From Leptospirillum ferrooxidans C2-3 (GTDB taxonomy: Bacteria > Nitrospirota > Leptospirillia > Leptospirillales > Leptospirillaceae), in NCBI RefSeq assembly GCF_000284315.1, contig NC_017094.1:1953486-2017485 (forward strand): 64,000 nt of DNA, read 5' to 3'. Shown in pieces: positions 53,575 through 62,344 of the stretch. How positions within the stretch are numbered: the first letter of the stretch is position 1; each line of letters opens with the position of its first letter. The translations under genes and the position numbers were made by a program. Below the pieces are notes generated by a model, which searched no databases, was not told the origin of the DNA, and saw only the letters and a program-made list of their open reading frames with translations.

Positions 53575-55022
53575 GACCGGACTTCTCCACGGGAAAGCTT
53601 CGGGAACAGGAGGTCCCCGAGAAGATGGGCAGATCGGACAGCGCCTTCCATCGTTGCAGGAAGCCCTGTGTCCGTTGCATCGCCACAGAGCCACATATTG
53701 GACACCCCTGTCTGGTTGGACGGTCGATAAAGAGATTGGCCGGGACCGAGGATCGGAGTGGACATTCGCTCCCGAATGACACGGTGGTGCAGCAGGTCAG
53801 GCAGGACAGGCTGCCCGGAGAAGCGACGGACGGCCTCGAGTGCGGATTGAAGCCACTCCTCTTCGGATCTCTCGTCTTTGGCGTCCACCCCTGAAATGGT
53901 CAGGGACAAAAAGGTTCCCTCCAGCCGATTTCTGCCATCTTCATAGGAAATATCCAGATAACTTGCTCCGTCCGGAGAGATCTCCGTCGATCTTTCCGGA
54001 CGGGCCATGAGGTCCTTGTTGAAAACCCAATGAACAGGTCCGTTCATAAAGCCTCCAATGGCCGGAAGGGCAAGAGGACGTGAAAACCAGAGGTGAATGG
54101 AAACAATTCCCGAAGAAAAGGAAAGGCGCATGATGTTTTGGCAAAGCTCCCCTTGCATCATCTCGATGGGGAAAACCTTCTCGAGAGACCATGGAGGCAT
54201 GGCCAACACCAGATGATCATTCGGGGACAATTCCAGTTTGTTCTCCCCCGCAACAATCGACGTGACCTGATTGCCCTCGAGACAGATCCTGCCAACAGCA
54301 CTTTTCAACCTCACGTCAACTCCCCTCCTTTCAAAGAGGGCAAGTGCCGGATCGATCACAAGATCCCTGTGGCTCACAATACTCCAGCCGATCAGGGACG
54401 GACCGCCAGATCCCAGTAGCGTTTCCCTAAGAATCCGCAAAAGAAGCGCCGCACTGACATCAGAAGAAGGAAGGTTCGTTGCGGAGACCACCAGAAGTTC
54501 CCAAAAGCGGTCGATCGACTCTTTCGTTGCACCGCACTGGAGAAGGAAGGTTCTTGCGTCGAGATGGTCGACGGACTCCTCTTTGAGCCCCCCGGAAGAC
54601 ATTCTGGCCCCTGCCTTCAGCATGGATATCCGTGACCCAAGAGAAAGGCCGGAAAAGGAGAGAACACCCAAAAGACCGCCAATCTTTCCAAGTTTGGGAT
54701 CAAGGCTAAAGCGATGGGATTGGTTTTTCTCATCCAGAAGTTCAATCGAAAATGGGGTTGGAAAGACAACACGATTTCTGGTGCCAAGCCTGTCCAGAAA
54801 GGAAAGCATGGAAGAATAGACATCCATGAACAGGTGCTGGCCATTATCGGCCCACTGCCCCGTATGGCTCTCCCGGTAGGAAGAGACTCTTCCTCCGGGA
54901 GACGGTCTTCCCTCCAGAAGTACGATCCGGACGGGCTTCCCCCGTTCCGGGCGGGAAAGGGATTCAGCCAGGGCCATCCCGGAAAGACCGGCGCCGACGA
55001 TATAGACCGTGGGAACAGTCAA
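53571..55022 (-). CDS. hpnE: Hydroxysqualene dehydroxylase HpnE
   Basis: A 483-residue FAD-dependent amine-oxidase-type enzyme that reduces hydroxysqualene to squalene. The dinucleotide motif VYIVGAGLSGMALAE opens the protein, followed by LLEGRPSPGGRVSSY, and the C-terminal FAD-binding MWLCGDATDTGLPATMEGAVRSA (given as family signature). The start is TTG 55022, overlapping the hpnD stop as TTGA. Middle gene of hpnD-hpnE-hpnC. Confidence 0.92.
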   Translation of the reverse strand: MTVPTVYIVGAGLSGMALAESLSRPERGKPVRIVLLEGRPSPGGRVSSYRESHTGQWADNGQHLFMDVYSSMLSFLDRLGTRNRVVFPTPFSIELLDEKNQSHRFSLDPKLGKIGGLLGVLSFSGLSLGSRISMLKAGARMSSGGLKEESVDHLDARTFLLQCGATKESIDRFWELLVVSATNLPSSDVSAALLLRILRETLLGSGGPSLIGWSIVSHRDLVIDPALALFERRGVDVRLKSAVGRICLEGNQVTSIVAGENKLELSPNDHLVLAMPPWSLEKVFPIEMMQGELCQNIMRLSFSSGIVSIHLWFSRPLALPAIGGFMNGPVHWVFNKDLMARPERSTEISPDGASYLDISYEDGRNRLEGTFLSLTISGVDAKDERSEEEWLQSALEAVRRFSGQPVLPDLLHHRVIRERMSTPILGPGQSLYRPSNQTGVSNMWLCGDATDTGLPATMEGAVRSAHLLGDLLFPKLSRGEVRS

Positions 55023-55927
55023 TCCGCACTCCCGCCGGTGTCACCCGGAATTCGAGCGGTTTTGGGTTGTTTCGCCCATTGACCGACCGTCAGAAAAAAA
55101 AGCAGAAGGGAGGCTTTCTTGAACTTCGAAAGGGAGACCGGTCTTGAAAACACATCGAAGTTTCTCCGTCGGATCTCCCGGTGGATTTCATGATAATAGG
55201 CTTCCATTGCCCGCGCCGGCCGCATGATCCTCCGGTCTTCCGAAGTCACAAGAAGCCCCTGCGCCTTCTGATAGTCCTGCTCGGAAAGTTCCCACAACTC
55301 TTCCAGAAGTTTTTGAAACCCTTCCGACCAAACTCCTGAAAGGACATCCGTCTCCGAAACATTGAAGTGGCGCATACGGTCTGCAGGAAGATAGATCCTG
55401 TCCCGGGCAGCATCCTCTTTGATATCCCGAAGGATATTCGTGAGCTGGAAGGCCTCTCCCAATGCATCGGCATAAGGAGCAAGTCGGACAAGATCACCAC
55501 CGAAGACGGGAATGCAGGCCCGACCGACGGCGCCGGCTGCAAGATAGCAGTACTCCCTGAGCTCAGCCATCCCCGCAATCCGGACCCGGTCAAGATCCAT
55601 CGACATTCCCCTGACAACATCGAGAAGAACCCCGGAAGGAACCCCGCGACGATCCATCAGGTCATGAAGCCTCGCAGAGAGAGGATGGTCGAATCTTGCT
55701 CCCCCGGAAAGGTCCTCTGTCCAGGCGGCAAGTTCTCCTGTGGGATCCTCTCCCGGAAAAGGCTCGTCAACAAAATCATCCACAACACGGAAAAAGACGT
55801 AGAGGGTTTCAAGATCTTTTCGGGATTGATCCTTCAGAAACCGGTATCCGATCCTGAAGTTGCTCCTGGAAAGAGCAGATTGTGCTTTTTCGTATCGTCT
55901 GATGGAAAAGGATTTGGTCTGTCCCAA
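55019..55927 (-). CDS. hpnD: Presqualene diphosphate synthase HpnD
   Basis: A 302-residue enzyme joining two farnesyl diphosphates into presqualene diphosphate. First Asp-rich motif YVFFRVVDDFVDEP near residue 43, second QLTNILRDIKEDAARDRIYLP near 160. C-terminal hydrophobic segment anchors it at the membrane. The start is TTG 55927, with GGAG 11 nt upstream, which is a weak site; no better start is visible. First gene of the squalene operon. Confidence 0.92.
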   Translation of the reverse strand: MGQTKSFSIRRYEKAQSALSRSNFRIGYRFLKDQSRKDLETLYVFFRVVDDFVDEPFPGEDPTGELAAWTEDLSGGARFDHPLSARLHDLMDRRGVPSGVLLDVVRGMSMDLDRVRIAGMAELREYCYLAAGAVGRACIPVFGGDLVRLAPYADALGEAFQLTNILRDIKEDAARDRIYLPADRMRHFNVSETDVLSGVWSEGFQKLLEELWELSEQDYQKAQGLLVTSEDRRIMRPARAMEAYYHEIHREIRRRNFDVFSRPVSLSKFKKASLLLFFLTVGQWAKQPKTARIPGDTGGSAD

Positions 55928-56134
55928 GGGGGTAAAAGCTCCGGCAAAATCGGTGAAAAAAGGATTGTCACACGGTATAGAATCCCCAAGATGCTACCAT
56001 GGGAGGGTCAAAAATCAAATCCGGGCGGACTCTTTCAGGCAAAAAGAGCCATAGGGCTACCATTCTACCGACCGGAAAATCTGAAAAGAAGCTCGTTTCA
56101 GGATCCCGCACTCTTAAAAAGTGTCCAACCCTCG
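55928..56134. other. Intergenic region between divergent hpn and hydrolase operons
   Basis: It must contain the hpnD promoter, but I find no well-spaced hexamer pair on the minus strand. No ORF or RNA gene is visible. Confidence 0.4.
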
Positions 56135-56164
56135 TTGAAGTCGCTGATATCAAGCGACTAGAAT
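56135..56164 (+). promoter_or_regulatory. Promoter with embedded palindrome, creatininase/S66 operon
   Basis: TTGAAG and TAGAAT are 18 nt apart. A palindrome with 7-bp arms (AGTCGCT at 56139-56145 and AGCGACT at 56153-56159) fills the spacer, which is the position of a repressor operator. Transcription would start near 56171. Confidence 0.6.
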
Positions 56165-56267
56165 GGAGGCAAGGATTCAAGTATCAGAAAAATCGGCCTC
56201 CGGGCCAACTTCCAAACATTTTCCCGGAGAAACAGCCGGTGAATATCAAAACAGGGGATCCATTCCG

Positions 56268-57008
56268 ATGAACAATGAACTGGCCACTCTTTCCTGGCCT
56301 GCTGTCGAAAAAAGAATCTCTCAAAAAACCATCATCATTCCCGTTGGCAGCACAGAGCAACATGGTCCCAATGGACTCATCGGCACGGACCACCTGATCG
56401 CCGGGGCACTCGCAAAAGCCCTTGGAGATGAAACAGGGATTCTTGTCGCTCCCACAATGGCCTATGGCATGAGCCATCATCATCTGGCTTTTCCCGGAAC
56501 AGCTTCCCTGCGCCCCGAAACACTCATCATGATGACCACCGACATCATCTCATCATTTGCCCGAAACGGATTTTCCCGTTTTTTCTTCGTCAATGGCCAC
56601 GGCGGAAATGTCAGCTCCATGAGTGCTGCGTTCTCCCAGATTCTGACCGACAGCCCAAATCTCAGGATCCAGCTGGCTTCCTGGTGGCTTTTGCCTGAAG
56701 TCACCGCCAGGGAAAAAGAGGTTTTTGGCTCGGAAAACGGATTTCATGCCACCTGCGGCGAGGTGGCCGTCACATGGTACCTATTCCCACAGGCTCAAAC
56801 ACCCATCGCCCCTGGGGTCGCCCCCGATCCCAAAACAGAGTGGCCAGTGGGTCCCGAACGCTTCAGGATGCTTTATCCCGATGGCCGGATGGGATCCAAC
56901 CCAGCCCTTTCAACCGGGGAGATCGGGGCGGAACTTTTTGCCATCGCAAAGGCTGCTCTCGTTACCAAGCTGTCTGATTTTCTGAAGATGGACCAATCCG
57001 GGGTATGA
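56268..57008 (+). CDS. Creatininase-family amidohydrolase-like protein
   Basis: A 246-residue metal-dependent hydrolase of the creatininase/MftE-like family. Metal and active-site motifs are GSTEQHGPNGLIGTDHLIA near residue 22 (Glu, His, Asp) and FVNGHGGNVSSM near 107, with FHATCGEVAVTWYLFP near 154. ATG 56268 follows AGGGGA; the longer frame to 56163 includes the predicted leader. The substrate could be creatinine, a riboflavin-pathway formamide or a modified peptide; not decided. Overlaps the next gene (ATGA). Confidence 0.82.
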   Translation: MNNELATLSWPAVEKRISQKTIIIPVGSTEQHGPNGLIGTDHLIAGALAKALGDETGILVAPTMAYGMSHHHLAFPGTASLRPETLIMMTTDIISSFARNGFSRFFFVNGHGGNVSSMSAAFSQILTDSPNLRIQLASWWLLPEVTAREKEVFGSENGFHATCGEVAVTWYLFPQAQTPIAPGVAPDPKTEWPVGPERFRMLYPDGRMGSNPALSTGEIGAELFAIAKAALVTKLSDFLKMDQSGV

Positions 57009-57943
57009 TCGAACGGAGTATGCCCCGTCCCCTTTCCCCTGGAATGTCTGTTGCCATCGTTTCTCCCTGTCTCCAGGCAGACCCCAACAGCCATCCCAAG
57101 GCAATCGAGAATCTGAGGTCGGTCGGGCTGTCGATCCATTTTCAAGATATCCGGGAGGAGGGATTCTCTCCCTTTGTCGCATCCGACAAAACCAGGGCGC
57201 TTTCTTTTCAGAATGCGCTTGAATCAGAAGATGTGGATGCGATTTTTTTTGCACGGGGCGGCTACGGGGCGGCAAGGATTCTTCCCTGGCTTAAAAAAAC
57301 CAGGACGACAAGACACCTTCCCCTTGTACTGGGGCTATCCGATATCACGAACATTCACTCCTGGCTTTATGAGACCCATCGGGCGGTCTCCTTTCACGGC
57401 CCCCATCTGAGGGGATTGTCCGACCCCAAAACATTTGAGCTTTTCTGGGAAATGGTCTCCGGCAAGATCGGGATGGGAATGGATCTCCCCGCGGGAGATA
57501 CGGCCATCGTCAGGGAAGGACAATCAGAGGGAATTCTCATGGGCGGCAATCTGGAAACACTGGCGCATCTGTGCGGTTCTCCATGGCTGCCCACGTGTTC
57601 CGACGATGGATGGATCCTCTTTCTGGAAGACATCGATGAACCGATGTATGCCATCGACAGGGCGATCCGGTCACTGATTCATGCCGGGTATCTGAAAGGA
57701 GTCAGGGGAGTGGTCCTCGGACCCTTCTTGGGAAGATCCCCGAGGCCGGATGATCCAAGGGAATCCGTGGAAGAACTTGTCCGGGAAGCAATACCGGACG
57801 TGCCGATCATGACATGTTCCCTTTCGGGACATGGAACACCACTGGCCACATGGCCCCTGGGCGTCAGGGTATCCCTTTCGGCCCTCAGGAAGGCCGCCCC
57901 CCGGATCACGCTTCTTGAAGAGCCATTCCGGACGGTCGAGTGA
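57005..57943 (+). CDS. LD-carboxypeptidase (S66 family)
   Basis: A 312-residue serine peptidase of the LdcA/MccF family, which removes the terminal D-Ala from murein tetrapeptides during recycling or detoxifies peptidyl nucleotides. Substrate loop ARGGYGAARILPWL near residue 83, nucleophile Ser in LGLSDITNIHSW near 113, catalytic Glu in FLEDIDEPMYAIDRA near 205 and His in CSLSGHGTPLATWPLG near 277. No signal peptide, so cytoplasmic. Coupled to the creatininase-like gene. Confidence 0.88.
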   Translation: MIERSMPRPLSPGMSVAIVSPCLQADPNSHPKAIENLRSVGLSIHFQDIREEGFSPFVASDKTRALSFQNALESEDVDAIFFARGGYGAARILPWLKKTRTTRHLPLVLGLSDITNIHSWLYETHRAVSFHGPHLRGLSDPKTFELFWEMVSGKIGMGMDLPAGDTAIVREGQSEGILMGGNLETLAHLCGSPWLPTCSDDGWILFLEDIDEPMYAIDRAIRSLIHAGYLKGVRGVVLGPFLGRSPRPDDPRESVEELVREAIPDVPIMTCSLSGHGTPLATWPLGVRVSLSALRKAAPRITLLEEPFRTVE

Positions 57944-57958
57944 TCAATACACCAAAAG

Positions 57959-59566
57959 CTACTGTCCCGAGTGAACCTCCGGAACAAGCTCCCCCTTTGA
58001 CCGATTCCCGGACCGGGCCCCCATCAGTGAAATGATCCTGCCCCTCGGGAGAACAACGGCACTGCCCTGCCCCATGGGATGGACAAGTCTGTTGACTCCA
58101 CCGATATTGACCACATCGATGCTTCCATTCAGGTCTGCAATCGCAAGAAGTCCATTATGGAAAGCCACATTGACCGGAACAATTCCGACGTGGGTGGGAA
58201 TGTCCGGATGAATTCCCGGAACAGGCGTCTTGGAACCGTTCCCCACAAGAACCATCACTTGACCATGGGGGAGTCTGGTCAAACCATGAGGAGCCCCTCC
58301 CTGTGGAACAGAAGCATCGGCAGAGCCAACATTCAGGGCCTCCACTTTACCAGAGTCAGATGCCTCATCCATTTCCGCAAGGTAGAGGATCCCCGAAGCG
58401 CTCTCCACAAGACTTTTTGGATGAATATCCACAAGGCTTGCCTCCATGGGCTTCGTATCGGCCATCTGGTTCCCCGAACCGGTCACAGACACAATCTCTC
58501 CCGGCTCAAGCGGATGGATGTTCGCAGCAGAATCTGACTTGAGAATCTGCTGATGGTCCCCGGCCACATTGACCTCCAGAACACCGTCTCCCGAATCCCC
58601 AAGAAGAATGTGGTGGTGGTGGACCGCTATGGAAGTCGGGGCGATCTCAGACTCAACCGCTGAAAGCGGGACAAGGTCGACATCCGTATTTTTGGTTCCG
58701 CCCCCGGCCACCAGAACGATCATCCCCGTCGGAACATGGACCCATCTGGTCTGCCCGTTTTCCTTCACCGGAATATCCACCACATGGCGGGCTTCATTCA
58801 AAAAGTAGACCCTCCCTGTCTGCCCGACCACGTAGATCCGGTGACCATCATTGGCAATCGCGACAGGAGAAATCCGGCAGGAAAAGGCATCGATCGGTTT
58901 TAATCCGGGCCTTTTGTCTCCACCGCCGGCGATGACAGAGATCCTTCCGGACAAAAGGGTCAGGGGTGCCGCTTCGCCCAGGATCCGATTATTCAAGCCT
59001 GTCCGCTGGATCATGCGGGTCACATGCCCCCTGATCGCGCCCGTATTGCCAATGGGCGGAATCACATAAATATGTCGGGGATCCATCGAAATGTTCAAAG
59101 CGTCAATCGTTCCGTTGCCATCGGCGATGAAGACAATATCCTTGTCGACCGCCATTCCCAGCGGAAGGATTCCAAAGTGAAAGGCTTTTCCGGGCCGTAT
59201 CTCCGGAAGCGGCGCGGAATGCCCGTTGCCGGCGACCACGACAGCTTGTCCGGGCAGAACCACCTGATTCACCAGATCTTTCCCGCCGGAAACGGGAACC
59301 GTCATGTTTTCTCCGGATATATTGAGGAAAACCACTTCGTGGCGTGTATCGGACAAGAGCAGGTTATTCCCCCAGAAAGACATCGCAACGGATTCGATAT
59401 CCAGCTGGGAAGCATATTGAGGAGATGAGGACGGGTAGAAAAGATGCTCCCGGGATCCCCCCCAGGACACTTGGGAAAAACACAGGAAAGGGACCGCACC
59501 CATCAGAATGGCCAACACAGCACGTCCCGGGAACTTCCTGACGATCTTCACAAAACCTGTTTTCAC
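57959..59566 (-). CDS. Secreted beta-propeller (NHL-like) protein, unknown
   Basis: A 535-residue exported protein. GTG 59566 behind GGGAGGG opens a signal peptide (VLAILMGAVPFLCFSQVSWGG). The mature part is a series of similar units of about 80-90 residues, each with a strand such as VDKDIVFIADGNGTIDALNI, DGHRIYVVGQTGRVYFLN, VHHHHILLGDSGDGVLEVNV, FHNGLLAIADLNGSIDVVNI and a following PxGxxxVLVGNG-type turn. This fits NHL/SBBP-like propeller blades. No enzyme motif. Function unknown; ligand binding or surface scaffold is an inference. Confidence 0.65.
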   Translation of the reverse strand: MKTGFVKIVRKFPGRAVLAILMGAVPFLCFSQVSWGGSREHLFYPSSSPQYASQLDIESVAMSFWGNNLLLSDTRHEVVFLNISGENMTVPVSGGKDLVNQVVLPGQAVVVAGNGHSAPLPEIRPGKAFHFGILPLGMAVDKDIVFIADGNGTIDALNISMDPRHIYVIPPIGNTGAIRGHVTRMIQRTGLNNRILGEAAPLTLLSGRISVIAGGGDKRPGLKPIDAFSCRISPVAIANDGHRIYVVGQTGRVYFLNEARHVVDIPVKENGQTRWVHVPTGMIVLVAGGGTKNTDVDLVPLSAVESEIAPTSIAVHHHHILLGDSGDGVLEVNVAGDHQQILKSDSAANIHPLEPGEIVSVTGSGNQMADTKPMEASLVDIHPKSLVESASGILYLAEMDEASDSGKVEALNVGSADASVPQGGAPHGLTRLPHGQVMVLVGNGSKTPVPGIHPDIPTHVGIVPVNVAFHNGLLAIADLNGSIDVVNIGGVNRLVHPMGQGSAVVLPRGRIISLMGARSGNRSKGELVPEVHSGQ

Positions 59567-59803
59567 TTTTTTACCCTCCCGACAGCCGGACACATGACTC
59601 AAGAATTCCGTCAAAAGAAATTTCAGACATCCTCCCTCCCCGATGAAAAACAGGAGTCTCCCTGAACATAAACTCTCTCTATCTCAAGCCTTTTTATGGT
59701 GAAATGTCAATCTCCCCTCAAAATCATTCAGGAAAATTGGCAAACGATCCCTTCAGGGCTTAGAATGACAGGAATGCCTTCACACACCGGAAAGGACACC
59801 CTC

Positions 59804-60259
59804 ATGTCGCCACCGCTCAGCAAAAAGCTAAAGATTTTATTTCTCTCCGTCGGTCTCATTTTTTTGGGAACAGTTCTGGCACTTGAGTTTCAGGCATCCT
59901 CTCCAAAAGGAAAACTTGAAGGGGGGACCCTTCAAAAGGCCGAGAAAAGCCTGGACACCAGAATGGGCGAGAAAATCCATGCACTCAACATGACACTGAA
60001 GGACCAGGACCACCTCCCGAGGGATCTCTTCGTCTCTCACGAGGTCCGCTATGAAGGACAAGTCTTCCAGGCAACAGTTGACAGTGAATGGGCGACTCTT
60101 CCCAAAAGGATCAAGGGACAGATCCTGAAAACAATCCTGGAAAACTACAGGAACTCACGACAGCAGCGGATGAAGGAAACCGGTGAACCCACGATCATTT
60201 TCCTTGAAGGAGAAAAGAAAGTGGCGGTCCACACGGTTCTCGAGGATATCATTCACTGA
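59804..60259 (+). CDS. Membrane-anchored periplasmic protein, unknown
   Basis: A 151-residue protein with one N-terminal hydrophobic segment (ILFLSVGLIFLGTVLAL) and a polar, helical C-terminal part with HEVRYEGQVFQATVDSEWAT. ATG 59804 has AAAGGA 7 nt upstream; the frame extends to 59696 but earlier ATGs lack a ribosome site. No family recognised. Convergent with the 145-residue gene that follows. Confidence 0.55.
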   Translation: MSPPLSKKLKILFLSVGLIFLGTVLALEFQASSPKGKLEGGTLQKAEKSLDTRMGEKIHALNMTLKDQDHLPRDLFVSHEVRYEGQVFQATVDSEWATLPKRIKGQILKTILENYRNSRQQRMKETGEPTIIFLEGEKKVAVHTVLEDIIH

Positions 60260-60280
60260 TTCCGGCGATGGGATGGCTGA

Positions 60281-60718
60281 CTAGACGAGAAAATCCAGAT
60301 GGACAAAAGGGGTGTCGATAAAGCCCCTTGCCCATCTCCGGAAATCCTCCATGATCTGCTCAGGATCAGAAAGTCCCGGGGGATAACCGGTCCGGAACGC
60401 CCCCCTGACAACAGTCACTCCGGCTTCGTCTTCAAAAATAACCGCCCGCACAAGCCTTCCCCTTGGAGAACGCTCCATCTTGAAGCGAACAGACACAATC
60501 TTTGAAAATTCTATATGAAGATGCCAGTCGGAACGCTCAATCGTGAGATAGGAGTCTCCCAGCTCAAAAGTTTTGGCTTCCCCCGGAAAAAGTTCCGCGA
60601 CCGCTCCCGGTGAGCGCACCGACAAAAGTGCCTGTTTCTCCAAAAACAACTCCGAGAGCAGATTTTTGATAAAGGCTCCGGAGAGCCCGACTGAACGATC
60701 AACGATCTTTTCATTCAT
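60281..60718 (-). CDS. Conserved-looking protein, weak ChuX/HemS-like pattern
   Basis: A 145-residue soluble protein. The stretch WHLHIEFSKIVSVRFKM, followed by RLVRAVIFEDEAGVTVVRGAF, has the W-x-x-H-I-x-x-x-x-I-x-x-V-x-F and FxDxxG-VRxxF rhythm of haem-utilisation ChuX/HutX-type domains, but at about half the certainty I would need. No haem-uptake genes are near. Otherwise uncharacterised. Confidence 0.45.
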   Translation of the reverse strand: MNEKIVDRSVGLSGAFIKNLLSELFLEKQALLSVRSPGAVAELFPGEAKTFELGDSYLTIERSDWHLHIEFSKIVSVRFKMERSPRGRLVRAVIFEDEAGVTVVRGAFRTGYPPGLSDPEQIMEDFRRWARGFIDTPFVHLDFLV

Positions 60719-60789
60719 GAGATATCCTTTGTTTTTGAGTCATTCGGATTCAGGTTATCGTGATCGGAAATCTCCCCATCACAGGGGGA

Positions 60790-60818
60790 TTGCCTCATTG
60801 GGTATTTCACTCTATAAT
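60790..60818 (+). promoter_or_regulatory. tRNA-Glu promoter
   Basis: TTGCCT and a perfect TATAAT are 17 nt apart, 20 bp before the tRNA 5' end. Confidence 0.8.
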
Positions 60819-60837
60819 GGCCATTCTGTTAACCGAT

Positions 60838-60913
60838 GGTCCCATCGTCTAGTGGCCCAGGACGCTGGCCTCTCACGCCGGAGACACGGGTTCGAACCCC
60901 GTTGGGACCACCA
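60838..60913 (+). tRNA. tRNA-Glu (anticodon CUC)
   Basis: A 76-nt cloverleaf with encoded CCA. Acceptor GGTCCCA/TGGGACC with A73, anticodon arm CTGGC-CTCTCAC-GCCGG giving CUC, T arm ACGGG-TTCGAAC-CCCGT. It has its own promoter. Confidence 0.95.
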
Positions 60914-60999
60914 AGCAGAAAATCACTCAGCCCGAGGACGCTCCGGATTCGATCCTATCCAGTTTTAGCCGATGTCCCCCACCTTTCTCATAGTATGGA

Positions 61000-61674
61000 T
61001 TGAAGTTGCCGCCACTCCAAACATTAGACGCTGTCCTTTTTGATCTTGACGGAACGCTTGTCGATTCGTTTGCCCCTATTCTCCTGTCCTTCAACCAGAC
61101 CCTTTCGGAGCTGAAAACGGACATTGTCCTGACCCACCAAGCGATGCTTGGACTCGTGGGATGCTCTCTGGAAGATTCCTTCCGTATTCTTCTCCCTGAA
61201 TCGGATGTCAAAAAAGCTTCAAGGAGATTCAGGGAAATCTACACGCCCCTTGCGGAAAGTCAGACCAGTCTGATGTCGGGAGCCCGGGACATTCTGGACT
61301 TTCTCTCCGAATCTAAAATACCGGCGGCGGTTGTGACAAACAAAATGGGAGAAGAAGCCAGGATCATCACCCGCTCTCTCGGAATATGCCCTCCGGCGCT
61401 GTTCACATTGGGAGAGGGAGACGGATTTCCCGAAAAACCCGCCCCCGACATGATTCTGGAGGCTCTTTCCAGGATAGGGGCATCTCGCGAAAATACCCTG
61501 TTTGTCGGGGACTCCCCATGGGATCTCCATGCCGCAAGGGCCGCTTGCGTCCCGGTCTGTCTGATTCCGACAGGGACCCATCCCAAAAAGGAGCTTCTCT
61601 CCCTTTCACCCGATTTTCTCTTCGACGATCTCAAAACACTTAAGAAGCATCTCGAAAGCAAAAATACCTCCTAG
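61000..61674 (+). CDS. HAD-superfamily phosphatase (phosphoglycolate-phosphatase-like)
   Basis: A 224-residue haloacid-dehalogenase phosphatase. Motif I DAVLFDLDGTLVDSF near residue 10, motif II in AAVVTNKMGEEA near 110, motif III Lys in FPEKPAPDMIL near 149 and motif IV TLFVGDSPWDLHAAR near 166, with a helical cap. The substrate could be phosphoglycolate or another small phosphate ester. A stop precedes the frame at 60991-60993, so the start must be TTG 61000 or TTG 61006. Stops of this gene and the next overlap as CTAG. Confidence 0.82.
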   Translation: MKLPPLQTLDAVLFDLDGTLVDSFAPILLSFNQTLSELKTDIVLTHQAMLGLVGCSLEDSFRILLPESDVKKASRRFREIYTPLAESQTSLMSGARDILDFLSESKIPAAVVTNKMGEEARIITRSLGICPPALFTLGEGDGFPEKPAPDMILEALSRIGASRENTLFVGDSPWDLHAARAACVPVCLIPTGTHPKKELLSLSPDFLFDDLKTLKKHLESKNTS

Positions 61675-62228
61675 TGTCCTCCCATGCCAGGTGAAGGCAT
61701 CAGTCCCGGATTGGAATTGAGTCCGGGCATACCGCCCGTCTGCTGCTCTCTCGTCGGCCAGGTATGCAAATGGTTCGGGTCACCAACATCGATCACAACA
61801 AGCCTCAGGAGATGATCTCCATCCGGAACCGGCCGACGCATGGCCATGACCTTCCCGATGGCGGTCACCCGTTGGCCGGAGGTCAGGGCAAAACGGTTGA
61901 TTGGCCCATCGAACCGCAATAAGACAAGACCGGACGGAGACATGGATTTTTCGGGTCTCATGTCATTGTTCAGGGGATACAGATTGACCTCCATGAATCC
62001 CCTCTCCCTGGTGTTCCGGATCTCGCCAATGGTTCCTCCGATCAAGACTGTCTCTCCGGCAATCTCCTTGTAGTCCCGGATAATCGAAGAAGGATCGAGG
62101 TCCGTAACAACTCCGGAAAGCTGCTTTTCAGTAAAGACAGGAGGGTTCAAAAAAGCACATGCTCCCAAGAAAAAATAGAGACCAACCGTGTATAACAGTT
62201 TCTCTTTTCGATCAAAACGCCTACACAT
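61671..62228 (-). CDS. Slp-like outer-membrane lipoprotein
   Basis: A 185-residue lipoprotein. Signal peptide with lipobox FLGAC (mature Cys near residue 24), then a beta-rich domain with VLIGGTIGEIRNTRERGFMEV, LYPLNNDMRPE and SGQRVTAIGKVMAM, matching the Slp/YeaY group of outer-membrane lipoproteins induced by starvation or acid in enterobacteria. The tail is Gly/Met/Pro-rich. ATG 62228 has AGGAG 6 nt upstream; the frame runs to 62291. Divergent from the DUF4912-pspA operon. Confidence 0.7.
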   Translation of the reverse strand: MCRRFDRKEKLLYTVGLYFFLGACAFLNPPVFTEKQLSGVVTDLDPSSIIRDYKEIAGETVLIGGTIGEIRNTRERGFMEVNLYPLNNDMRPEKSMSPSGLVLLRFDGPINRFALTSGQRVTAIGKVMAMRRPVPDGDHLLRLVVIDVGDPNHLHTWPTREQQTGGMPGLNSNPGLMPSPGMGGH

Positions 62229-62241
62229 CAACATTCTCCTT

Positions 62242-62270
62242 TTGAACCGGTCCGACAATTCGGGTATAAT
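62242..62270 (+). promoter_or_regulatory. Sigma-70 promoter of the DUF4912-pspA operon
   Basis: TTGAAC and a perfect TATAAT are 17 nt apart. Transcription would start near 62277, 68 bp before the first gene. I find no -24/-12 element here. Confidence 0.8.
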
Positions 62271-62344
62271 GGCCTTAAGGTATTCTTTCAAAAGGGACTT
62301 CCGAAACCCAATCCAACCGAACGACTCTCAGGAAGGATTCTCCC

